Of a stretch of DNA of 64,000 bases, positions 53,501 through 63,649 are shown in pieces. A model generated the notes under the pieces. The model was not told where the DNA came from, searched no databases, and saw nothing but the letters and a program-made list of their open reading frames with translations. Location: the NCBI GenBank assembly GCA_965205995.1, contig OZ242200.1:558001-622000 (forward strand), read 5' to 3'. This stretch comes from MPNO01 sp965205995. Its GTDB lineage: Bacteria; Pseudomonadota; Alphaproteobacteria; MPNO01. Each line of letters opens with the position of its first letter. The first letter of the stretch is position 1. Both the position numbers and the translations under genes were made by a program.

Positions 53501-53657
53501 ATGTCCTCCCTTTCTGTCGGGTCCCGGCGAACCGTCCGGACGCAACCAGTGGCACGGAAGCCCCACGTCCGGTCGCCGGGACTCAAGGCTAGAGACCGCG
53601 CCGGGCCGGCGTCAAGCGGGATGCGCCGCAGAGGCGCCGGAACCCCACGCAATTGCT

Positions 53658-53686
53658 TTGAATTTCCGCTGGCATGTGCCTATAAG
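53658..53686 (+). promoter_or_regulatory. nuo operon promoter
   Basis: TTGAAT, 17 bases, TATAAG, a good housekeeping promoter. It lies 59 bases upstream of the nuoA ATG in the 244-base gap divergent from the TAXI gene. The 3' end of the gap carries GGGGAGGGGAGGAG, the nuoA ribosome site. Confidence 0.7.
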
Positions 53687-53744
53687 TCCTGCATCCGATT
53701 GCCTGCCGCGCGCCCGGGGACTGCGCGCCCGGGGAGGGGAGGAG

Positions 53745-54116
53745 ATGGCGCTCGACTCGATGCTGCTCGAGTATCTGCCGATCCTGATATTCCTCGGCAT
53801 CGCCGCCGCGATGGCCGTGGCGGCGGTCGCCGCCTCCTACGTCATCGCCCGGCAGCGGCCGGACAGCGAGAAAGTCTCGGCCTATGAATGCGGGTTCGAG
53901 GCGTTCGGCGACGCGCGCAGCCAGTTCGACGTCCGGTTCTATCTCGTCGCCATCCTGTTCATCATCTTCGATCTCGAAATCGCGTTCCTGTTTCCCTGGG
54001 CGATCTCGCTCGGGACGATCGGCATGCTGGGCTTCTGGTCGATGGTGGTTTTCCTCGCGGTTCTCACCATCGGCTTCGTCTACGAATGGAAGAAGGGCGC
54101 ACTCGAATGGGAGTAG
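53745..54116 (+). CDS. nuoA: NADH-quinone oxidoreductase subunit A
   Basis: 123 residues, three transmembrane helices. The loop PDSEKVSAYECGFEAFGDARSQFDVRFYLVAILFIIFDLEIAFLFPWA is the NuoA signature, and its cysteine lies near the quinone site. AGGAG precedes the ATG. It is the first gene of the complex I operon and overlaps nuoB by ten bases. Confidence 0.97.
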   Translation: MALDSMLLEYLPILIFLGIAAAMAVAAVAASYVIARQRPDSEKVSAYECGFEAFGDARSQFDVRFYLVAILFIIFDLEIAFLFPWAISLGTIGMLGFWSMVVFLAVLTIGFVYEWKKGALEWE

Positions 54117-54628
54117 GCGTCGATCCCACCGACACCGACGGCGCGATGCGGGCGATCGATTCGGCGCTGGCCGACAAGGGCTTCATCGTCACCCAGATCG
54201 ACAAGGTGATGAGCTGGGCGCAAAGCGGATCGCTGTGGCCGATGACGTTCGGCCTCGCCTGCTGCGCGGTCGAGATGATGCACTCCGCCGCCAGCCGCTA
54301 CGATCTCGACCGGTTCGGGGTGATCTTCCGTCCCAGCCCGCGCCAGTCCGACGTGATGATCGTCGCCGGAACGCTGACCAACAAGATGGCGCCGGCGCTG
54401 CGCAAGGTCTACGACCAGATGGCCGAGCCGCGCTGGGTGATTTCGATGGGAAGCTGCGCCAATGGCGGCGGCTACTACCACTATTCCTATTCGGTGGTGC
54501 GCGGATGCGACCGCATCGTCCCGGTCGACATCTACGTCCCCGGCTGCCCGCCCACGGCGGAGGCGTTGCTCTACGGGATTCTCCAGCTGCAGAAGAAGAT
54601 CAAGCGGACGAGCACCTTCGCCCGCTGA
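54107..54628 (+). CDS. nuoB: NADH-quinone oxidoreductase subunit B
   Basis: 173 residues. It holds iron-sulfur cluster N2: the adjacent cysteines in FGLACCAVEMM, then SMGSCANGGG and VPGCPPTAEALLYGI supply the four ligands. Soluble, in the connecting module beside the quinone cavity. It overlaps nuoA. Confidence 0.97.
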   Translation: MGVGVDPTDTDGAMRAIDSALADKGFIVTQIDKVMSWAQSGSLWPMTFGLACCAVEMMHSAASRYDLDRFGVIFRPSPRQSDVMIVAGTLTNKMAPALRKVYDQMAEPRWVISMGSCANGGGYYHYSYSVVRGCDRIVPVDIYVPGCPPTAEALLYGILQLQKKIKRTSTFAR

Positions 54629-54666
54629 CGGGTGATGTCGAGCCAGCGAACCCCGCAAGGCACAGG

Positions 54667-55281
54667 ATGAACCAGGCGCTCATCGAACTCGGCGAGTATA
54701 TCGGCACGACCCTCGCGGTCGAGGGCGCCGATATCGCGTTCGCCGGGGACGAGCTCGTCCTCACCGTGCCCGCCGCGAAGGTCGAACGAACTTTGACCTG
54801 GCTGCGCGACGACGCGCATTGCCTGTTCAAGGTTCTGGTCGACATCTGCGGCGTCGACTATCCGGAGCGCGAACGGCGCTTCGAGGTCGTCTACAACCTG
54901 CTCAGCCTGCGCCACAACCAGCGCATCCGCGTCAAGGCGGCGGTGGACGCGGAAACCCCGGTGCCGACGGCGGTGGGCGTGTTTTCCGCCGCCGGGTGGT
55001 ACGAGCGCGAGGCCTGGGATCTTTACGGCATCTACTTCGCCGGCAACCCGGATTTGCGCCGGATCATGACCGATTACGGGTTCGAGGGGCATCCGCTGAG
55101 GAAGGATTTTCCGCTCACCGGCTTCGTCGAGCTGCGCTATGACGACGAGCAGAAGCGCTGCGCCTACGAACCGGTGCAGCTCACCCAGGACTTCCGGGAC
55201 TTCGACTTCATGAGCCCCTGGGAAGGCGCCGAATACATCCTGCCGGGCGACGAGAAGGCCGAGGGCGGGAGCGGGGAATAG
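54667..55281 (+). CDS. nuoC: NADH-quinone oxidoreductase subunit C
   Basis: 204 residues. LVDICGVDYPERERRFEVVYNLLSLRHNQRIRVK and WYEREAWDLYGIYFAGNPDLRRIMTDYGFEGHPLRKDFPL are the family blocks. It is separate from nuoD, as in other Alphaproteobacteria, rather than fused as in E. coli. It begins 38 bases after nuoB. Confidence 0.97.
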   Translation: MNQALIELGEYIGTTLAVEGADIAFAGDELVLTVPAAKVERTLTWLRDDAHCLFKVLVDICGVDYPERERRFEVVYNLLSLRHNQRIRVKAAVDAETPVPTAVGVFSAAGWYEREAWDLYGIYFAGNPDLRRIMTDYGFEGHPLRKDFPLTGFVELRYDDEQKRCAYEPVQLTQDFRDFDFMSPWEGAEYILPGDEKAEGGSGE

Positions 55282-55285
55282 ACGC

Positions 55286-56464
55286 TTGGCCGAGAGCGAG
55301 ATCAAGAACCTGACGATGAATTTCGGCCCGCAGCACCCCGCCGCGCACGGGGTGCTGAGGCTCGTGGTCGAGATGGACGGCGAGGTGATCGAGCGCGCCG
55401 ACCCGCATATCGGTCTGCTGCATCGCGGCACCGAGAAACTGATCGAGTACAAGACCTATACCCAGGCGGTGCCCTATTTCGACCGGCTCGACTATGTCGC
55501 GCCGATGTGCCAGGAGCACGCCTTCGCTTTGGCCACCGAAAACCTGCTGGGTATCGAGGTGCCCGAGCGCGGCCAGTATGTCCGCGTGCTGTTCAGCGAG
55601 ATCACCCGGCTCCTCAACCACGTCATGAATGTCTGCACCTTCGCCCTCGATGTCGGCGCGATGACCCCGTTCCTCTGGGGTTTCGAGGAGCGCGAGAAGA
55701 TGATGGGGTTCTACGACAAGGTTTCGGGCGCCAGGCTGCACGCGGCCTATTTCCGCCCGGGCGGCGTCCACCGCGACATGCCGGCGGGTCTGGTCGACGA
55801 GATCGCCGCGTTTTGCGAGACCTTCCCCAAATTCATCGACGACACCGAATCGCTGCTGACCGAGAACCGCATCTTCAAGCAGCGCACGGTGGATATCGGC
55901 GTCATCTCGCAGGAAGACGCGCTCGACTGGGGCCTGTCGGGGCCGATGCTGCGCGGCACGGGCCTGCCCTGGGACCTGCGCAAGGCGCAGCCTTACGATG
56001 TCTACGGACGGATGGATTTCGACATTCCGGTGGGCAAGAACGGCGACTGCTACGACCGCTATCTGGTGCGGATCGAGGAGATGCGCCAATCGCTCCGCAT
56101 CATCGGGCAGTGCCTCGACGAGCTTCCGGGCGGCCCGATCAAGACGCAGGACAACAAGATCTCGCCGCCCAGCCGGGCCGAGATGAAGGGCTCGATGGAG
56201 GCCCTGATCCACCACTTCAAGCTCTATACCGAGGGCTACAAGGTGCCGGCGGGCGAAACCTACACGGCGGTCGAGGCGCCCAAGGGGGAGTTCGGCGTCT
56301 ATCTCGTCTCCGACGGCAGCAACAAGCCCTATCGCTGCAAGATCCGGGCGCCCGGTTTCGCCTTCCTCCAGGCGACCGAGTTCATGACCAAGGGCCACAT
56401 GCTCGCCGACCTGGTGGCCATCGTGGGCTCGATGGATATCGTCTTCGGGGAGATCGACCGGTGA
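55286..56464 (+). CDS. nuoD: NADH-quinone oxidoreductase subunit D
   Basis: 392 residues from a TTG at 55286, four bases after nuoC; homology (AESEIKNLTMNFGPQHPAAHG) begins exactly there. The conserved histidine and tyrosine of the quinone site are in GPQHPAAHGVLRL and the following KTYTQAVPYFDRLDYV. Related to the large subunit of [NiFe] hydrogenases but without metal cysteines. Confidence 0.97.
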   Translation: MAESEIKNLTMNFGPQHPAAHGVLRLVVEMDGEVIERADPHIGLLHRGTEKLIEYKTYTQAVPYFDRLDYVAPMCQEHAFALATENLLGIEVPERGQYVRVLFSEITRLLNHVMNVCTFALDVGAMTPFLWGFEEREKMMGFYDKVSGARLHAAYFRPGGVHRDMPAGLVDEIAAFCETFPKFIDDTESLLTENRIFKQRTVDIGVISQEDALDWGLSGPMLRGTGLPWDLRKAQPYDVYGRMDFDIPVGKNGDCYDRYLVRIEEMRQSLRIIGQCLDELPGGPIKTQDNKISPPSRAEMKGSMEALIHHFKLYTEGYKVPAGETYTAVEAPKGEFGVYLVSDGSNKPYRCKIRAPGFAFLQATEFMTKGHMLADLVAIVGSMDIVFGEIDR

Positions 56465-57059
56465 GCGGCGAATTCGCGCTGACGCCGGAAAACCGGGCGA
56501 AGGCCGATGCCTTCATCGCCCGCTATCCGGCGGGACGTCAGGCCTCGGCGGTGCTCGCGGTGCTCGACATCGCCCAGCGCCAGAACCGCGGCTGGCTGTC
56601 GCCCGAGGCGCTGGAGCACGTCGCCCGGATGCTCGACATGGCGCCGATCCGGATCTACGAGATCGTCTCGTTCTACGAGATGCTGCACACCGAGCCGGTG
56701 GGCGAGCATGTGGTGCGGGTCTGCACGACGACGCCCTGCATGCTGCGCGGCAGCACCGGCATCCTCGATGCCTGCAAGCGCGAGCTCGGCGTCGAGGTGG
56801 GCGGCACGAGCGAGGACGGCAAGTTCACCCTGACCGAGTTCGAGTGCCTCGGCGCCTGCGTCAACGCGCCGGTCGTCTGGATCGGCGACGACTATTACGA
56901 GGACCTCGACCCGGAGAAGACGGTGACGATCCTGAAGGCGTTCCGCGCCGGCGAACCGCCCGAACCCGGCTCGCAGATCGGACGCCGGGGCTCGGAGCCG
57001 GTCGGCGAATGGACGTCGCTCACCGATATCGCGCCGCCCGGCGCAGGGAAGGGCGCCTG

Positions 57060-57060
<1 letters not shown>
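56461..57060 (+). CDS. nuoE: NADH-quinone oxidoreductase subunit E
   Basis: 199 residues from a GTG that overlaps the nuoD stop (GTGA). The [2Fe-2S] ligands are in VCTTTPCMLRGS and FECLGACVNAPVV. The C-terminus is about 30 residues longer than the minimal E. coli form, typical of Alphaproteobacteria. Soluble NADH-input module. Confidence 0.96.
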
Positions 57061-58349
<1,289 letters not shown>

Positions 58350-58354
58350 ACAGG

Positions 58355-58948
58355 ATGTCCGAACTCAAGATCGAATACTTGCTGGCGTTCGCTTTTTTCG
58401 TTCTGCCCGGCGCGATCTCACTGTATTTCTTCGACCTTCTTGTGGCGCACAAGGACCGGTTGCTGAAGGAGCGGGTCCTCGAAGCGATTTGTTTCAGCCT
58501 TCTGAACTTTGTGATCTGTTTTTGGCCGATCCAATTCCTGTTTCGAAATGGCTTCGTCGACGCCACTCCGCTTTGGGCTTGGCTCGTAGCGCTGGCGACG
58601 CTGGTGGTGGCGCCTGCGATCTGGCCCTTCGTCGCACATCGCGTCCTGCGGTTCGCCGAGCGCAAGAAACTGATATCGCCGCAATCCCGGACGGCCTGGG
58701 ACGATTTCTTCGATTCCCATCCCGAAGGCGTTTGGGTGCAGGCTTTTCTGACGGATGGTAATGTCGTGGGCGGGGTGTTCGGTCAGGAGTCGTTTGCGAG
58801 TTCCTATCCCGAGCCTGGGCATATCTATATCCAGGAGCTTTGGGAGATCGACCCTCAAGGGCATTTCGTTAAACCGGAAATCGGCGATCCCGGGATTTTG
58901 CTGCGGCCCGCCGATTACCGGTATGTGAAGGTCTTTCCCTGGAGATGA
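58355..58948 (+). CDS. DUF6338 family membrane protein inserted in the nuo operon
   Basis: 197 residues. Three hydrophobic segments (LLAFAFFVLPGAISLYFFDLL, then ICFSLLNFVICFWPIQFLF, and LWAWLVALATLVVAPAIWPFV) lead to a soluble C-terminal domain: WDDFFDSHPEGVWVQAFLTDGNVVGGVFG, SFASSYPEPGHIYIQELWEID. That layout matches the DUF6338 family. Codon use is less GC-rich than in nuoF and nuoG. It begins five bases after nuoF and is followed by a small gene that usually accompanies this family. No role in complex I is known. Confidence 0.75.
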   Translation: MSELKIEYLLAFAFFVLPGAISLYFFDLLVAHKDRLLKERVLEAICFSLLNFVICFWPIQFLFRNGFVDATPLWAWLVALATLVVAPAIWPFVAHRVLRFAERKKLISPQSRTAWDDFFDSHPEGVWVQAFLTDGNVVGGVFGQESFASSYPEPGHIYIQELWEIDPQGHFVKPEIGDPGILLRPADYRYVKVFPWR

Positions 58949-58950
58949 TG

Positions 58951-59133
58951 ATGGCTGACCAAGCACGCAAAAAAAGCGGATACAGGTATAGAATCGACGA
59001 AAAACGCGGCTACAAGCCGGATAGGGATCCGCCCAGAACGCCGCCGACGTCGCCGGAGAGCGAGAAAGGCGGTCGGGGTTCTGCTGAATCCGATGGGCAC
59101 TCTGACAAGGATAAGCCGTCCGAGCGGCGTTAG
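58951..59133 (+). CDS. Small charged partner protein of DUF6338
   Basis: 60 residues, from the third of three consecutive ATGs, six bases after GGAG. Very rich in Lys, Arg, Asp, Ser and Pro (YRYRIDEKRGYKPDRDPPRTPP), so probably disordered. The GYKP motif recalls the GYQP-type small proteins found beside DUF6338 genes. It ends 21 bases before nuoG. Confidence 0.65.
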   Translation: MADQARKKSGYRYRIDEKRGYKPDRDPPRTPPTSPESEKGGRGSAESDGHSDKDKPSERR

Positions 59134-59154
59134 CTCGCGGGCGGAGCGGGAACC

Positions 59155-61215
59155 ATGGCGACACTGACCATCGACGGCGTTGAGATCGAGGTCGCGGACG
59201 GGATCACCGTTCTCCAGGCCTGCGAGGAGGCGGGGGTGGAGATTCCGCGCTTCTGCTACCACGAGCGCCTGTCGATCGCCGGCAATTGCCGCATGTGCCT
59301 GGTCGAGATGGAGCGCTCGCCCAAGCCGATCGCCTCCTGCGCGATGCCGGTCGGCAACAACATGGTGATCCGCACCAACACGCCGACGGTGCGGAAGGCG
59401 CGCCAGGGGGTGATGGAGTTCCTGCTGATCAACCACCCGCTGGATTGCCCGATCTGCGACCAGGGCGGCGAGTGCGATCTGCAGGACCAGGCGATGGCCT
59501 ACGGTTTCGACCGGTCGCGCTTCGCCGAGAACAAGCGCGCGGTGGCGGACAAGGATTTCGGCCCGCTGGTCGAGACCCATATGACGCGCTGCATCCACTG
59601 CACGCGCTGCATCCGCTTCATCACCGAGGTGGCCGGCGTCGAGGAGCTCGGCGCCACCGGGCGCGGCGAGCACATGGAGGTCGGCACCTATGTCGAGAAG
59701 GCGCTGACCTCCGAGCTGTCGGGCAATATCATCGATCTCTGCCCGGTCGGCGCGCTGACCTCGAAACCCTACGCCTTCAACGCCAGGCCCTGGGAGCTGA
59801 CCAAGACCGAGACCATCGACGTGATGGACGCGGTCGGCAGCAATATCCGGGTCGATTCGCGCGGCGGCGAGGTGCAGCGGGTGATCCCGCTGCTGAACGA
59901 GGATATCAACGAGGAGTGGATCTCCGACAAGGCGCGGTTCGCCTGCGACGGGCTGCGCCGCCAGCGCCTCGACACCCCCTATGTGCGCAAGGACGGCAAG
60001 CTCGCCCCGGCGAGCTGGGCCGACGCGCTCGCCGCGGCCGCCGACGGGTTCGGCAAAGCAGGGCCGAAGCGCATCGCCGCGATCGCCGGCGACCTCGCCG
60101 ACTGCGAATCGATGGCGATGCTCAAGGATCTGTTCGCCGCGCTCGGCTCGCCGCATGTCGATTCGCGCCAGGAGGGGGCGAAGTTTACGGCAGGAGCGCG
60201 CGCGGGCTATCTGTTCAACACATCCATCGCCGGGATCGAGGAGGCCGATGCCTGCCTGATCGTCGGCGCCGACCCGCGCCGGGAGGCGCCGCTGGTCAAC
60301 GCGCGCATCCGCAAACGCCATTCGATGGGCGGGTTCCGGGTCGCCCTGATCGGCGAGGCGGTCGACCTCGCCTATGGCTACGACCATCTGGGGAACGAGG
60401 CAAAGCTGCTCGCGGATATCGCCGCCGGGAACCATGACTTCAGCGCCGTGCTCGAAGCGGCGGAGCGTCCGATGATCGTGCTCGGCGAGGCGGCGTTCGC
60501 GCGCGCCGACGGGGCGCGCATCCTCGGCACCGCCCGGGCGCTCGCCGAGCGCTGCGGCATGGCGGGCGAGGGGTGGAACGGGTTCAGCGTGCTGCACCGC
60601 GCCGCCGCCCGGGTGGGCGCGCTCGACCTCGGGCTGGTGCCCGGCGAAAGCGGGCGCGACGTCGCGGGGATCCTGGCGGGCGCCGAAAACGGCGAGATCG
60701 AAGCGGTCTATCTGCTCGGCGCCGACGAGATCGACACCGCCCGGCTCGGCGGCGCCTTCGTGGTCTATCAGGGCCATCACGGCGATGCCGGGGCGATGCG
60801 CGCCGACGTGATCCTGCCGGGCGCCGCCTATACCGAGAAGGAAGCGACCTACGTCAACCTCGAGGGCCGGGCGCAGCGCACCGCCCGCGCGGTGCACCCG
60901 CCGGGCGAGGCGCGCGAGGACTGGCGCATCCTGCGCGCGCTGTCGGAGCGCATGGGCACGCCGCTCCCCTGCGACACGGTCGAGGCGGTGCGCGCGCGGA
61001 TGGCGGAAATCGCCCCGGTCTTCGCCGGAACCGGTACGGTCGAGCGCGCCCCCTGGGCGGCTTTCGGCGAGGACGGGCCGCCCGATGCCGGGCCGTTCGG
61101 CACCGTCATCGGCAACTACTACATGACCGACCCGATCTCCCGGTCGTCGGAAACCATGGCGGCATGCGCGCGGGCCTTCCTCGCGCCCGCCGATGCGACG
61201 GCGGCCGATGGATAG
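59155..61215 (+). CDS. nuoG: NADH-quinone oxidoreductase subunit G
   Basis: 686 residues. The N-terminal ferredoxin domain has GNCRMCLVEMERSP ([2Fe-2S]), HPLDCPICDQGGECDLQD (cluster N5 and N4) and CIHCTRCIRF. The molybdopterin-oxidoreductase-like domain follows without an active metal site. GGAGCGGGAACC precedes the ATG. It overlaps nuoH by eight bases. Confidence 0.97.
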   Translation: MATLTIDGVEIEVADGITVLQACEEAGVEIPRFCYHERLSIAGNCRMCLVEMERSPKPIASCAMPVGNNMVIRTNTPTVRKARQGVMEFLLINHPLDCPICDQGGECDLQDQAMAYGFDRSRFAENKRAVADKDFGPLVETHMTRCIHCTRCIRFITEVAGVEELGATGRGEHMEVGTYVEKALTSELSGNIIDLCPVGALTSKPYAFNARPWELTKTETIDVMDAVGSNIRVDSRGGEVQRVIPLLNEDINEEWISDKARFACDGLRRQRLDTPYVRKDGKLAPASWADALAAAADGFGKAGPKRIAAIAGDLADCESMAMLKDLFAALGSPHVDSRQEGAKFTAGARAGYLFNTSIAGIEEADACLIVGADPRREAPLVNARIRKRHSMGGFRVALIGEAVDLAYGYDHLGNEAKLLADIAAGNHDFSAVLEAAERPMIVLGEAAFARADGARILGTARALAERCGMAGEGWNGFSVLHRAAARVGALDLGLVPGESGRDVAGILAGAENGEIEAVYLLGADEIDTARLGGAFVVYQGHHGDAGAMRADVILPGAAYTEKEATYVNLEGRAQRTARAVHPPGEAREDWRILRALSERMGTPLPCDTVEAVRARMAEIAPVFAGTGTVERAPWAAFGEDGPPDAGPFGTVIGNYYMTDPISRSSETMAACARAFLAPADATAADG

Positions 61216-62227
61216 CTTCCTCGACATCTATCTCTGGCCGGCGGTGCTGATCGTCCTTTCGATCGTCGCCATCGTCGCCCCGGTGCTGGCCGCCGCCGCC
61301 TACATGACCTTAGCCGAGCGCAAGGTGATCGCCGCGATGCAGCTCCGCAAGGGCCCCAACGTGGTCGGCCCGTTCGGCCTGCTGCAGCCGATCGCCGACG
61401 GGATCAAGGTCCTGTTCAAGGAGACCATCATCCCGGTCGGCGCCAACCGGGTGGTGTTCCTGCTGGCGCCGATGCTGACCTTCATCCTCAGCCTGATCGC
61501 CTGGGCGGTGATTCCGTTCGACGAGGGCTGGGTGCTCGCCGACATCAATGTCGGCATCCTCTATCTCTTCGCCATTTCCTCGCTCGGCGTCTACGGCATC
61601 ATCATGGCGGGCTGGGCGTCGAACTCGAAATACGCCTTCCTCGGCGCGCTGCGCTCGGCCGCCCAGATGGTGTCCTACGAGGTGGCGATCGGCTTCGTGA
61701 TCATCAGCGTGCTGCTCTGCGTCGGCTCGCTCAACATGAGCGCGATCGTAAAGGCGCAGGAAGGGCTGTGGTTCTGCATCCCGCTGCTGCCGATGTTCGT
61801 GATGTTCTTCATCTCGACGCTGGCCGAGACCAACCGCGCGCCGTTCGACCTGCCCGAGGCCGAGGCCGAGCTGGTGGCGGGCTACAACGTCGAATACTCG
61901 TCGATCGCATTCGCGCTCTTCTTCGTCGGCGAATACGCCAACATGATCCTGATGAGCGCGATGACGACGGTGCTGTTCCTCGGCGGCTGGCTGCCGCTGA
62001 TCGACGTTGCGCCGTTCAACTGGATCCCGGGCGTCATCTGGTTCGGCGCCAAGGTGGCGTTCTGCCTGTTCGTCTTCCTGTGGGTGCGCGCGACCTTCCC
62101 GCGCTATCGCTACGACCAGCTGATGCGGCTCGGCTGGAAGGTGTTCCTGCCGGGCTCGCTGCTCTGGCTGGTGCTCGTCGCCGGCTATCTGGTGGCCACC
62201 GGCACGGCGCCGACGGGGGTGATGTGA
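61208..62227 (+). CDS. nuoH: NADH-quinone oxidoreductase subunit H
   Basis: 339 residues, eight transmembrane helices. LAERKVIAAMQLRKGPNVVGPFGLLQPIADGIK and ETNRAPFDLPEAEAELVAGYNVEYSS are the family signatures lining the quinone channel. The start at 61208 (MDSFLD) overlaps nuoG. Confidence 0.97.
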   Translation: MDSFLDIYLWPAVLIVLSIVAIVAPVLAAAAYMTLAERKVIAAMQLRKGPNVVGPFGLLQPIADGIKVLFKETIIPVGANRVVFLLAPMLTFILSLIAWAVIPFDEGWVLADINVGILYLFAISSLGVYGIIMAGWASNSKYAFLGALRSAAQMVSYEVAIGFVIISVLLCVGSLNMSAIVKAQEGLWFCIPLLPMFVMFFISTLAETNRAPFDLPEAEAELVAGYNVEYSSIAFALFFVGEYANMILMSAMTTVLFLGGWLPLIDVAPFNWIPGVIWFGAKVAFCLFVFLWVRATFPRYRYDQLMRLGWKVFLPGSLLWLVLVAGYLVATGTAPTGVM

Positions 62228-62715
62228 TGGCCTTGCTCGACCGTTCCGCCCGGGCGCTCTTCCTGACCGAGCTGCTGTCGGGGATGGCGGTCACCCTGCG
62301 CTATTTCTTCAAGCCCAAGGTGACCCTCAACTACCCCTACGAGAAGGGCCCGCTGAGCCCGCGCTTCCGCGGCGAGCATGCGCTGCGCCGCTATCCCAAC
62401 GGCGAGGAGCGGTGCATCGCCTGCAAGCTGTGCGAGGCGATCTGCCCGGCCCAGGCGATCACCATCGAGGCCGAGCCGCGCGCCGACGGCAGCCGGCGGA
62501 CGACGCGCTACGACATCGACATGACCAAGTGCATCTATTGCGGGTTCTGCGAGGAGGCCTGCCCGGTCGATGCAATCGTCGAGGGGCCCAATTTCGAGTT
62601 CGCGACCGAAACCCGCGAGGAGCTGATGTACAACAAGGACAAGCTCCTCGACAACGGCGATCGCTGGGAGGCGGACCTCGCCGCCAGGCTCAGCGCCGAT
62701 GCGCCCTATCGCTAG
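62227..62715 (+). CDS. nuoI: NADH-quinone oxidoreductase subunit I
   Basis: 162 residues. Two [4Fe-4S] motifs, CIACKLCEAICPAQAI and CIYCGFCEEACPVDAI, hold clusters N6a and N6b. TGATG overlap with nuoH. Confidence 0.97.
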   Translation: MALLDRSARALFLTELLSGMAVTLRYFFKPKVTLNYPYEKGPLSPRFRGEHALRRYPNGEERCIACKLCEAICPAQAITIEAEPRADGSRRTTRYDIDMTKCIYCGFCEEACPVDAIVEGPNFEFATETREELMYNKDKLLDNGDRWEADLAARLSADAPYR

Positions 62716-62724
62716 GCGTCGCCG

Positions 62725-63339
62725 ATGATCGTCCAGACCATCGCCTTCTATCTCTTCGCCGCCGTCGCCGTCGCCGCCGGGGTGATGGTGATCTCGGCGC
62801 GCAACCCGGTGCATTCGGTGCTGTTCCTGATCCTCGCCTTCTTCAACGCGGCCGGGCTGTTCGTTCTGCTGGGCGCCGAGTTCATCGCGATGGTGCTGAT
62901 CATCGTCTATGTCGGCGCGGTGGCGGTGCTGTTCCTGTTCGTGGTGATGATGCTCGACATCAACTTCGTCGAGCTGCGCCAGGGCTTCCTGCAATATCTG
63001 CCGACCGGGGCGCTGATCGGCATCGTCCTGCTGGCCGAGCTGGTGCTGGTCTTCGCGGGCTGGGCATTCGCGCCCGAGGAGGCGATGATCCGCGCCTCGC
63101 CGACCCCGCCGGCGGGCGACGTCACCAACACCCACGCGCTCGGGCGCATCCTCTATACCGACTACATCTATGCCTTCCAGGCGGCCGGGGTGATCCTGCT
63201 GATCGCCATGATCGGCGCCATCGTGCTCACGCTGCGCGCCCGCGAGGGGGTGCGCAAGCAGCGCATCGGCGACCAGCTCAGGCGCGGCCGCGCGGATGCG
63301 GTGGAGCTCAGAAAGGTCGAGCCGGGGAGCGGCGTCTGA
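62725..63339 (+). CDS. nuoJ: NADH-quinone oxidoreductase subunit J
   Basis: 204 residues, five transmembrane helices. RNPVHSVLFLILAFFNAAGLFVLLGAEFIAMVLIIVYVGAVAVLFLFVVMML is the conserved core, including the pi-bulge helix. Part of the proton-pumping arm. Confidence 0.96.
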   Translation: MIVQTIAFYLFAAVAVAAGVMVISARNPVHSVLFLILAFFNAAGLFVLLGAEFIAMVLIIVYVGAVAVLFLFVVMMLDINFVELRQGFLQYLPTGALIGIVLLAELVLVFAGWAFAPEEAMIRASPTPPAGDVTNTHALGRILYTDYIYAFQAAGVILLIAMIGAIVLTLRAREGVRKQRIGDQLRRGRADAVELRKVEPGSGV

Positions 63340-63340
63340 C

Positions 63341-63646
63341 ATGGTCGGTCTCGCGCATTACCTGACCGTCGCCGCGATCCTGTTCACCCTCGGGATCTTC
63401 GGCATCTTCCTCAACCGCAAGAACGTGATCGTCATCCTGATGTCGATCGAGCTGATCCTGCTCGCGGTCAACATCAACCTGGTCGCCTTCTCGGTCCACC
63501 ACCAGGATCTGGTGGGCCAGGTCTTCGCCCTGCTGGTGCTCGCCATCGCGGCGGCGGAGGCGGCGATCGGGCTCGCCATCATCGTCGTCTATTTCCGCAA
63601 CCGCGGCTCGATCGCGGTCGAGGACATCAACCTGATGCGGGGCTAG
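63341..63646 (+). CDS. nuoK: NADH-quinone oxidoreductase subunit K
   Basis: 101 residues, three transmembrane helices. Two membrane glutamates in the proton path are visible in MSIELILLAVNINLVAF and AIAAAEAAIGLAIIV. It starts one base after the nuoJ stop; the in-frame ATG at 63296 lies inside nuoJ. Confidence 0.97.
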   Translation: MVGLAHYLTVAAILFTLGIFGIFLNRKNVIVILMSIELILLAVNINLVAFSVHHQDLVGQVFALLVLAIAAAEAAIGLAIIVVYFRNRGSIAVEDINLMRG

Positions 63647-63649
63647 GGC

